64,000 nucleotides of DNA. Origin: Bedellia somnulentella. Lineage: Eukaryota; Arthropoda; Insecta; Lepidoptera; Bedelliidae. Position numbers and translations under genes: made by a program. The notes under the pieces were generated by a model. The model had not been told where the DNA came from. It did no database searches and was given only the letters and a program-made list of their open reading frames with translations. This document shows positions 55,536-64,000 of the stretch, in pieces. The stretch lies in the NCBI GenBank assembly GCA_963576735.1, contig OY755171.1, positions 5,828,001 through 5,892,000 on the forward strand, read 5' to 3'. How positions within the stretch are numbered: position 1 is the first letter of the stretch; each line of letters starts with the position of its first letter.

Positions 55536-55547
55536 TTCTGTATGAGT
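55536..55547 (+). repeat. 12-bp target duplication (TTCTGTATGAGT), left
   Basis: It is repeated exactly at 56194-56205, bracketing the compound family C insertion. Confidence 0.82.
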
Positions 55548-56193
55548 AATAAATAAAGAATAAATAAAGGAAAGAAAAACCTCGACACAGGCGGGGATCG
55601 AACCTGCGACCTCGGGTAAACGCCCCGACGCTCTGCCAACTGAGCTACCGTGTCAATTGGCTGCCAGTGCGAAATTCTTCTATCCTTTATTTCTTTTACA
55701 CGTTTAAGTAGTGTTTGCGTTTCCTACCTCCGAATTATTACTAATTCGAAAGGCCACTTGTCTACCTTTTCAGATAGAATGCAAATGTTGAAAACGCCTA
55801 ACTATCACATGATTTAAATCTTTTTGTTCATGAAAACCTCATGTGGGGATTATTACTAATAAATAAAGAATAAATAAAGGAACGAAAAACCTCGACACAG
55901 GCGGGGATCGAACCCGCGACCTCGGGTAAACGCCCCGACGCTCTGCCAACTGAGCTACCGTGTCAATTGGCTGCCAGTGCGAAATTCTTCTATCCTTTAT
56001 TTCTTTTACACGTTTAAGTAGTTTTTGCGTTTCCTACCTCCGAATTATTACTCTTTATTCTATGGGTGCAGCCTTGTACAAACTTGCCACTCAAAGTGTT
56101 TCTTGGTATATAAGTAAGTATTCTTTCTTTATTTATTCTTTATTTATTAGTAATAATCCCCACATGAGGTTTTCATGAACAAAAAGATTTAAA
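55548..56193 (-). mobile_element. Compound family C insertion, two tRNA-like units
   Basis: Two nearly identical minus-strand family C units (tRNA-like cores at about 55583-55655 and 55893-55965) are separated by the family's own outer sequence. Near the right end, 56051-56130 copies the neighbouring duplication DNA (compare 54538-54612), then an inverted family C end follows (TTATTAGTAATAATCCCCAC..AAAAAGATTTAAA). The whole is flanked by a 12-bp direct repeat. Confidence 0.72.
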
Positions 56194-56205
56194 TTCTGTA
56201 TGAGT

Positions 56206-56458
56206 GTTTCACAAATCAAGTATCTATTTTTGGAATTATATGACTTCCCTTATCTTTCCCAAATGTCTTGTAATTAGAACAGAGTTTTATGTTTTTTAAA
56301 TAAACCATTGTATTCGGGCGCAAAAGACAAATAGTCTGGCTTTACATAATTCCTGCCAACACCCCTTGGTCCATTTTATTTTAATCAAGAATTCATAATT
56401 GCATATTATAATTATAATATTATAATTTACTGTATATGAAATATCAGATAAATAATAT
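56206..56458. other. Non-coding, no gene seen
   Basis: AT-rich sequence after the family C insertion. Confidence 0.4.
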
Positions 56459-56594
56459 GGAAGAGATCGCTCTTAGCGATAAGACCGCCAATTGTACCTC
56501 ACTGTAAACTGTTTGATCATATTATTATTTTTGTAATTATGTTTGATGTGCAATAAAGAGTTATTCTATTCTATTCTATTCTATTCTATTCTAT
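56459..56594 (+). mobile_element. LINE 3' UTR with (TTCTA)n tail
   Basis: GGAAGAGATCGCTCTTAGCG to TGCAATAAAGAGTTATTC and five or so TTCTA units. It is nearly the same as 26618-26742. It is a 5'-truncated copy of that LINE. Confidence 0.8.
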
Positions 56595-58162
56595 ATGTTT
56601 TCAAGTTCCTATTTTACATCTAATATCCCAAAAAAACCGATGATCTCTAATATAAATAAAATGAATAAAGTTTTACCATAAATTGAATTCATAAAGCTAA
56701 ATTGTAAACCAAATATAACCAAAATAGTCATTTTTCATACATCAGAGAGTTGAATTGCAGTATTTGAGAAGTAATATATATATTTTTTGCCATCACTCAA
56801 TCTAGTCCAGCGAATTCAATTCAATGCACTTTCTGTTAATCGGGACAGGTGAGGCACCTGCGACACTTAGAATCAGGGGATGCAAACTTTCGTGTGATTT
56901 TGAATAATAATTTCGATTACAGAAATATAAAATACACGCTTTTATCCATTATAATGAAAGGTACCTAGTAATTCAATCAGGAAAGAGATGGGAGAGTAAA
57001 GTATGCTTCTGAACATCACCTGATTCTAAATTCAGAGCAACCACTTTTTGCCGATTATGTAAGTAAGCAATAATTCAGAACTTTTTGAAAATAAGGTGAT
57101 AAAAAAATTATTAATAGAATAAAATCAGCTATTCAAAAAAATATTAAATAGCACCCTTTTAAAATGTGATGATTTTTTATTTCCAATTTCATTTCATAGT
57201 TTATCAGAGATATTTCCATTAAATATGCATTTTTCCTATATTGCTCTTATGTGTTGCTGTGGGATGTTTACAATAGGTAAATTAATATAATATTCTCCCA
57301 CCCGTTCGTAATGCCACACAAGTAAATTTTATGCTACCAAAATTCTTGACTGCAACATTGCTTGACATCGAAATCAGATAATGAAAGTATCTATAACGTA
57401 TTATTTTTATTTGTTTGTATGTAGTTTAATTTATGGTCAAAATAGTTATATTGAAATATTATCTTCATACTCCACTAATGGTTTACAAACACTTATCTAA
57501 TGCATACGTGGCCATTGCAGTGTTTTGTCACGGGCGGCCATTGCTGATGGATTGAATTTAAAATTGTGTATGTGTATGGACACTGGCGAGGTCTGTTCGT
57601 TATTTATTATTCAACGTTGTGGTCAACGATACGAACACGATTCCTTTCAAAATCCAGTAAAAAGGTGTAGGAATTTTCTTTTGAAATAAGTATAAGAATT
57701 TCAGTTGGACAGTGTTTTATTAGATGTATATTTATTTCTCAAATGCTAAAGCTTATTTACATTGAAAGTAAAATTATTACAGCAAGGCTTAGATATCTTT
57801 TAAAGATAGATAATTTTAAATTGTTTCAAAACAGTACATCAACTGGCACACATAATAATAAATGAAGGAATGAAGTAACAACCATTGAAATAAACATTGA
57901 GGAGTATTAGAAACCTGCTTCTCTTTTTCAGCCATATCTTACATAAAAGTAAACTAAATAATTCAAGAAAACACGTATGTCTAATTTATACTTTGGCTTC
58001 ACTAGAAATAAAGTAATAAACAGACAGTTTGAAGACAAACTAAGGTTATTCGGTTGTCCTTACTATGATATAATTTAACTCAAACTCAACGCATAACTCA
58101 AATTCAAACGTGCATGCCGTATATTTCCAAAGGGTTGCTTAAGATACTATTACCCCCAAACA
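56595..58162. other. Non-coding, no gene seen
   Basis: AT-rich. GGCCATTGCAGTG..GCGGCCATTGCTG at about 57510-57550 faintly resembles the ends of the MITE at 8257. Confidence 0.4.
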
Positions 58163-58425
58163 TCACGTTTCATTGTCACCTGGTGTTCAGAGTACCCACG
58201 TTTTGCTTGGACAGTGTACTCACATGATAGGGGGCAGGCCTATTGCCTTTTTGTACAAATACACTGTCATATGTCTAAGTACAGCTTAGCCATGTGGGTT
58301 TCATCACGATGTTTTCCTTCCCCATTAACAACCATGGTACATTAACCACACATATGACTTTGAAAAGACAAATCGGTGTAGGCCTGACACGGGATTTGAA
58401 CCCACGGTTGCTTAACGGACATACA
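58163..58425 (-). mobile_element. Family B SINE, minus strand, diverged
   Basis: CACCTGGTGTTCAGAGTACC, CATGATAGGGGGCAGGCC, to the B box side GGGATTTGAACCC. The 3' tail is lost. Confidence 0.78.
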
Positions 58426-58562
58426 TTAAGTTGTATTTTCTATCATACTTTTGATATTCAAAACTCACAAAGCCTGGACTATATTTTGAAGTTATGAAGA
58501 TAAAATGCCAGCGTTAAATACGTCGTAAATTTATCTGTATAAAACAACCATCTTTTTCGCAT

Positions 58563-58932
58563 AACATAAACATACATAACAAACATAAACGTTCACGCCG
58601 AATATCCCCGAATTGGTTGGCAGAGGTACTAATACTTCTGAACATCACGTGACTTTGTCACCTGGTGTTCAGAGTACCCACGTTTTGCATGGACAGTGTA
58701 CTCACGTGATAGGGGGCAGGCCTATCGCCGTTTTGTACGAATACACTGTCACATGACTAAGTACAACTCAGCCATGTGGGTTTCCTCACGATGTTTTCCC
58801 TCACCGCTAACAACCATGATAAATTAACCACACATATGTCTTTAGAAAAGACAAATTGGTGTAGGCCCGACCCAGGATTTGAACACTAGTCGCTTGCACG
58901 ATAACCGAGTGTTCTACCCACTGGGCTATCTT
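58563..58932 (-). mobile_element. Family B SINE, minus strand, full length
   Basis: (CATAA)n tail, AACGTTCACGCCGAATATCC, through the body to the head (GGATTTGAACACTAGTCGCT, TTCTACCCACTGGGCTATC). It is a close match to the plus copy at 15319. Confidence 0.86.
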
Positions 58933-59365
58933 TTTCGCATCTAGTTAAAATTCGTGCTAGCTGGGCAGGAACCTTAAATTAACAAAATGTTTACATAACC
59001 TATTATATGCCATGTGTATAAAATTCATTCAAAGTAATTTCACGAAGTGACATCTCCAATAGTACTATAAGTTACTTACACTTTATAGCTTTTTATACTT
59101 ATATAAACTGTTCATATAAGTATTAAAATAAAAAAACCCAAAAATATTTCTTACTCGTTTTTGGTTACTTCAGTTGGAATATATGTTGTTTTTCGAAGTC
59201 AGAAAGTTAGTTAATGTAGCAATCACAAATAAATACTTTTATTTTAACACGGATGTGCATATTTTTATTTATGTATTCGTTTATAGATAACATGCTCATT
59301 CTTTTGGATCCTCACTGGGGTTTAACAGAAGTAAATATTGTCTTTTTTCTTTATTAGTAGATTTC
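58933..59365. other. Non-coding, no gene seen
   Basis: AT-rich; nothing was recognised. Confidence 0.4.
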
Positions 59366-59838
59366 CTACTAGTAAAGCGCCCCAGTTCGGCACGGATGGT
59401 GTATTTTTCTTACAATTTTTATCTTAGTCTTTGCAGAATTTAGCATTATAATAGTTTTGGTTACTACTAGGTAGGCATGAATGCTTCGCATGCCGAAATT
59501 CGGAGCGAAGCCGGACAAAATCAAACATGTGTTATTTTAAATTGTTTTATTGCTTCGCTACATTGAAACAATGAAAACTTCTTAAAGGTCGAGCGAGTTG
59601 TGTTTGTCACTCGTTTTCCATAGACTAACATGGGAAATTTTCAAGTGTGATTATTCCTCAATTGTAACATGTATCAAAATTTTCTCTTCGTTAAAAACTT
59701 GTCCTTGATGTCTTGAACTATCGTGCAAAATTTGCCTGTGATCGGATCAACTGTTTAGGAGGAGATCTGTGACAAGTCTAATGCAAGAGTCGGGGGTAAA
59801 CGCAGCTTCACTCCTATAATATAAGTATAATATTTTAA
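59366..59838 (-). mobile_element. Helitron-like element, minus strand
   Basis: The left edge reads, on the minus strand, CCGTGCCGAACTGGGGCGCT then TTACTAG, like the 3' hairpin and CTAG end at 13842-13868. The right edge has TATACTTATATTATAGG on the minus strand, similar to the 5' end TCTATACTTATAATA. The interior is unlike the Helitron at 12856. Confidence 0.55.
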
Positions 59839-60063
59839 TCTTCTATTGCATGACTGATTTTAAAAATTGTGTTCGCTGAATTATTTAAACTTCTATATAT
59901 CAAATAATCTTTTACACCCACGGTACTAAAGTGTTATTTAAAAATAGATACTTTCCGTAATATAAGATTCAGTTTGACATTCGTTTCATTTGTATTTTTA
60001 TGTTTAAGTAGATAATGTTTCAAGTGAGTTCCATAATATTATTATGCTATTCTCTCGGCTTTA
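59839..60063. other. Non-coding, no gene seen
   Basis: AT-rich; nothing was recognised. Confidence 0.4.
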
Positions 60064-60299
60064 CACATACATATAATCACGGCTATAAATCCCTAGAAGG
60101 GGTAGCCAGAGCTAAAGAATTAGAAATTCCTCAGCCACTCTTGAAAAGTTGTGTGGGAAAAAGATGGTAAAATAAAGGTTGTTGGTTATGGATCTCCAAC
60201 CACATCGCCCAAAAATCTATTAAAAGCCCCCAATACCGTTGTACCTTTTACGTACACCGACAGAAATGGGGTAGTGCTATTCTAAGCCGACGCTGGCTT
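60064..60299 (-). mobile_element. Family A element, near full length
   Basis: ACATACATATAATCACGGCT, CCACATCGCCCAAAAATC, to TATTCTAAGCCGACGCTGGC. The last bases at the 5' end are replaced. Confidence 0.8.
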
Positions 60300-60341
60300 C
60301 GTACCAACCTACAACCTTGTAACCTACGTACCAAACGACAA

Positions 60342-60722
60342 TCGTGATAGCTCAATGGATAAGAACTTACGTCCGTTATGGAGACTGGCGTTGGTTAATA
60401 TCCCAGGTTGAGCCCACACCAATTTGTCTTTTCTAAAAGATGTATGTGTGGTAAATGTATCATGGTTAATAATAATGAGGGAAAACTTCGTGAACAAATA
60501 TGGCAGAGTTGTACTTCATAGTCATGTGACAGTGTATTCGTTCAAAACGGCAATAGGTCTGCCCCTATCACTATATACAGTACAGTACACTATATACAGT
60601 ATGTACACTGTCTAAGGAAAACGTGGGTACTCTAAACACCAGGTGACAATATCACGTTGTTTTCAGAGGTATAAGTAGGTACCTCTGCCAACCCCTTCGA
60701 GGATATGTGGTGAAAACGTTTT
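60342..60722 (+). mobile_element. Family B SINE, diverged
   Basis: Head GATAGCTCAATGGATAAG. The B box is mutated, the body has ACAAAACGG-like text, and it ends ATATGTGGTGAAAACGTT. A short ATATACAGTA duplication lies near 60590. Confidence 0.75.
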
Positions 60723-61837
60723 AGTTTGATACCAAATGATAACTTTCTAGACCCAAGTGTATTCAAGCAATATCGCAGACGGACAGAAAGACAGCCGATA
60801 CTTCTGAACTAATAAATGAATAAAAAACCTCTAATTTATGTGGGCAAAGTTGGGGCAATCCACTAGTTTAAGTATAAAACAAGAGTTTGATGCAAATAAT
60901 CTACAAATAGCCTGGCAAATGAGATAATGCTGAAACTAGACTCTAAGCTAACAACTTTTTCAATTTAAGTTAAGAGTACTTAGTTTTACTTAAAGATAAA
61001 GAAGTTATACAAGTTCTTTGTGTCCATTAGAGTATGACGGAGAAATTAATTGATATCAAAATGTTTTACATTCAGTTTTGATGTCGCCATTTTAAATTTA
61101 TAAGGTCGCTAATAAATAATATAACAATATGGAAATTAAGCTCTAATTTTATATAAGCAATAGCGATTTTTATAGGTACTATAAAGATACGACTACCATA
61201 TTTCTCAAAGTAAATATTGTTTTTTTTATTTATTTTCAGAAGATACTTGACTGTTATAGATTGGGAACAATTATAATTGTCATAAAAATATTTTAGATAA
61301 TTTTATGTAATCATTGCTTTACATTTTTTTTGTTATTCTAGACTTGTGTGTTTAGACATTAGTCGTGTTTGGAAAACTTTTCTTTTTCTAGGCATCTAAG
61401 AAGTTGTTGATTTGCAGCCTTTACTACCCCAATTTGAAAAATATGTATTTGGTTTAGGAACCAACATACTTCCACTAATATCTGGAGATCTTCAATATTA
61501 ACCTTAGTATGCAAAGTTTTTTCTGTCTATTTTGAATAAAAAACATAAGCTTATTTACTCGGATTAAGTTAAAAGCAAAGCTAGGCAAGTTATTCTAAGA
61601 CATATTACGTCAAGATGTCCCTCGCGGCAGCCAGTCGTTGATAAAATACGTTTCTCATGGGAAATTATTTGCGTCGAACATCCTAAGTTGGCTGAATGTG
61701 ACTTGACATGGTGCCTTCAACATCAAGTACTGGCGACTCAAAAACTAAGGACGTGGACATGTGTCCACTTAAAGGAAAATTTATTTTATTATTTGTATCG
61801 TAATTTTTAGGAAATCGAAAAGTCGCTATTTTCTCAA
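60723..61837. other. Non-coding; Helitron-like 3' end at about 60838-60867
   Basis: GGGCAAAGTTGGGGCAATCC then ACTAG|T resembles the Helitron 3' hairpin and end. No matching 5' end was located. The rest is unremarkable. Confidence 0.45.
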
Positions 61838-61945
61838 GTGGCATACGTTCACATAATAAGGGGCAAGCATATCGCCAGTGAACACAAAATATGTCAAATG
61901 CGTTTCTTTCTTTCCTTGCTAATTAAAACTTTGATAAATTACACC
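61838..61945 (-). mobile_element. Family B SINE fragment, old
   Basis: GGGGCAAGCATATCGCC and the GTTTCTTTC..ATAAATTACACC stretch align with the minus-strand B body. The 103-codon frame here is therefore not a gene. Confidence 0.5.
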
Positions 61946-62401
61946 AAAAATAACGAAAGTAAAAAATGGGCTAACCAATCGAGCGAAACTTTTCAGGGAC
62001 TAATTTTTCAACTGAACTACTTAGGCTGCTTATTTTTGGATAATTTGAAAAAATATAATAAAAGAACAATTAAGACTATTTATTCAGTCGTAAATGTGGG
62101 TGCAATTTGCATAGATCTTGGACGATATTATTGTATTATTTTACATTAGACCATTGCGGTATCCAATAATGAATAAATGAATATCAAAATGATTTTAATG
62201 TCATACTTTTTGAACTGGGTTCGCAATTTTTGTAAATATATTTGAATCCTATTTTCGGAAGAGTGTGAAAGTAAAGTATGAGATATGACTATATAACGAA
62301 GAAATAATAAGGAATATTATGGTTGGTTTGTATTCAGAAAAGTTTATTGTTCGATAATCTAGGCACTTCCAATTGTAATTTCCAATGTTTTTTTTATTTT
62401 C
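61946..62401. other. Non-coding, no gene seen
   Basis: AT-rich; nothing was recognised. Confidence 0.4.
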
Positions 62402-62512
62402 GAAGACGAAATATGCAGGAACATTATCTAATGCCTAAGAGGTTTATCAGGATTGCACAATGACGTGGCAAATGTCGGTCTTTGCCTCCTTTAATGAGAA
62501 CTAATAGCGTAC
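62402..62512 (+). mobile_element. Family L LINE 3' fragment, old
   Basis: AGAGGTTTATCAGGATTGCA, CGTGGCAAATGTCGGTCTTT and ATGAGAACTAATAGCGT align with the end of family L. The tail is lost. Confidence 0.6.
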
Positions 62513-62892
62513 TAATTATATTTTAAACAAAATTAAACCCACTCTACAGCAAAATTTAATTGAAAGAGCTATTGGATTTATACGTTTCGGACCTCCTTTT
62601 CTGCGGCTGATTGTATGAAACAAATTGATAAGGAATGGGTTAAGTTCGTTAAACTAGGCAAACTATTAAAATCATGATTTGTTAGTTTTTTTATGCACCA
62701 AAAATTTTTTCTTCAGTGTGTACCAAACCTTACAATACTGATGTAAAAGTGACATGAAAAGTACGAAAGACATCGTATAAGTTTGTGATTTATGTTCTTA
62801 CTAGCTTTTTGCCCGCGACTACGTCCGCGTCTACTACATTTTTTGCATCTAGTTTATCTATAAAAAAAACGTGGTTTAAAAGATATAAAGGA
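62513..62892. other. Non-coding; dispersed motif at 62801-62830
   Basis: CTAGCTTTTTGCCCGCGACT, shared with 8074-8098; otherwise nothing. Confidence 0.4.
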
Positions 62893-63062
62893 CATTGAGG
62901 CTTTTTAAGTGATTGTTCAGCGATGCATTTGGAGACCCATCACTAAAATCCTTTATTTGACTACCTTTTCCCCATTCAACTTCCAAAAGTGGATGGAGAA
63001 TTACTATCTCCGAAGCTATGGCTACTCTTTTTGGAATTTATGGCCGTTAGTGTATATATATC
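62893..63062 (+). mobile_element. Family A element, 5'-truncated, old
   Basis: GAGGCTTTTTAAGTGATTG, GATGCATTTGGAGACCCATC, CCATTCAACTTCCAAAAGTG to TTTATGGCCGTTAGTGTATA. Confidence 0.72.
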
Positions 63063-63588
63063 ATACTCATGAAAGATTGATGGATGAATTTCATAAATTC
63101 CTTTTTGTAGTAGTTATATCAGTCAATCGCACCAAGTTTCAAGTTTCTAAATGTCAAAAATCTCTATACTACCTATAATAACTTTCATTTGCTATTTCAA
63201 CCCCATAGTTCCATAAAATATATGATAACAATCATGAAACAAACCATTTTGTACCAAGTTTCTATGTTTGAGTTATAATGGTCGTATTAGTACGGATAGT
63301 AACTATTGATTTTCGGGTCTTTAATTGCGTGTTATAACATGGATTTAGTTTTATAATAGTGGTTTTAATTGTAATGTTCAATCGCGAAATTTAAAAAAAA
63401 AACTAAGTACGAATAGTAGTTTTGTGCTGCGGGCCGGAGGCCCGGTGGGTGCTACTCCCTACACTGACCGTTGGTGATGGTGGGTGAGTTTGCAGCAGAA
63501 ATTACTCGGGAATATGGGGATTGTCCGAGTTCTAGCTATTATTCTTACCTAACACAACAACTTTAATTTTTACTAATTGCTTGTGTCC
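63063..63588. other. Non-coding; small GC-rich hairpin at about 63429-63446
   Basis: GGGCCGGAGGCCC can fold as a tight hairpin inside AT-rich DNA. No gene is seen. Confidence 0.45.
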
Positions 63589-63657
63589 TTTGAGTTTTGA
63601 TCCCGGGTCTCTCGAATGTTCAGAGAGGTTAGATTTACCGCTACGCCACATAGACGC
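63589..63657 (-). repeat. tRNA-like SINE head
   Basis: On the minus strand TGGCGTAGCGGTAAATCTAA (A-box side) and a B-box-like GGGATCAAAAC, with a short AGAGAGG/CTCTCTGA-type arm between. It is probably another SINE or tRNA pseudogene; the acceptor stem does not close. Confidence 0.5.
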
Positions 63658-64000
63658 TAACGTTGTCGGCAAATTTTGAATATCCTTTATTTTCTTAGTC
63701 TTACTATTGACAAACAATTGAATTTACTCCTGCTCCTGCTGCATAATCCAGCATTTTTATACCCTACCGATTTTGAGCGCCAAAATCCACGATTCAATGT
63801 AAAATGAAAAATAGTGACTAAAGATAAAACAGCAAGTAAGCAAATGATTCGAAAAGTGCACAGAGTTATGGTATAAACTACAGGTTAAAGCGCGAAATAT
63901 TCAACTTGTTACGTATCTTGAATAACATGGATACCACGGTCAAAAAAACACCCAGCGCCATCTATTGCATACCTCAAGAACTAATGTAACGTAAATACTT
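63658..64000. other. Non-coding, no gene seen
   Basis: AT-rich end of the window. Confidence 0.4.

Larger units (their letters stand above)
50588..55540 (+). repeat. Local duplication, right arm
   Basis: Collinear with 31668-47171. It lacks the LINE, family A, hAT and BEL/Pao insertions of the left arm, and has its own TTAA-flanked insertion. Divergence outside insertions is low but visible, at a few differences per 100 bp. Confidence 0.85.

Noticed and set aside
57505..57555. A second copy of the 210-bp MITE at 8257
   Set aside because: Only short GGCCATTG-like matches; the symmetry and length are absent.
61838..62149. A 103-codon open frame
   Set aside because: Its first third is old family B SINE sequence in reverse; there is no domain, signal or splice context.
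1..64000. CRISPR arrays, operons or bacterial genes
   Set aside because: There are no regular spaced repeats of that kind; intron signals, SINEs and LINEs show animal DNA.

Overview
This window is AT-rich eukaryotic DNA that looks like a moth or butterfly (Lepidoptera) genome. The reasons are the density of short interspersed repeats with TATG/ACAT tails, a Helitron of the kind known from Lepidoptera (TCTGTCTG array, CTAG end), tRNA-headed SINEs, a mariner, a BEL/Pao element, a Penelope-like element, and intron-exon structure with GT..AG sites. No bacterial-style gene, operon, rRNA or convincing functional tRNA was found. I assigned everything by eye, without database searches.

Layout. 1-1345 is the 3' half of a CR1/L2-like LINE with a frameshifted reverse transcriptase. 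1.4-25 kb is mostly non-coding and seeded with repeats: family A (about 250 bp, no tRNA head, about 25 copies in the window), family B (about 370 bp, tRNA-headed), family C (tRNA-like core, including a head-to-head palindrome at 21.0-21.4 kb), family E, a mariner whose catalytic core is replaced by family A, and a complete 1,013-bp Helitron. 25.8-33.8 kb holds the exons of one Ig-fold cell-surface protein gene on the + strand (exon pieces at 25791, 27150, 31470, 33063 and 33698). The first piece has an in-frame TGA and the third has no clear acceptor, so the gene is a decayed or mis-assembled copy. A 215-bp tandem repeat runs into the third exon.

From 31668 onward the DNA is one arm of a local duplication; the other arm is 50588-55540. 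The two arms act as empty sites for each other. The left arm gained an RTE-like LINE (8-bp target duplication), a family A element (12-bp duplication) and a 2.89-kb hAT-like transposon (8-bp duplication). A 6.5-kb BEL/Pao retrotransposon then inserted into that transposon (5-bp duplication, LTRs differing at 1 of 370 positions). The right arm gained a 1,358-bp element flanked by TTAA and carries a second copy of the last two Ig-gene exons, with its splice donor lost. Between the arms lie a 200-N assembly gap and a Penelope-like element with a GIY-YIG domain.

55.5-64 kb is again non-coding, with a 646-bp compound family C insertion (12-bp target duplication), more A and B copies, Helitron-like pieces and a tRNA-like SINE head. 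The only host gene I can support is the Ig-fold one; nearly everything else is mobile DNA in nested layers.
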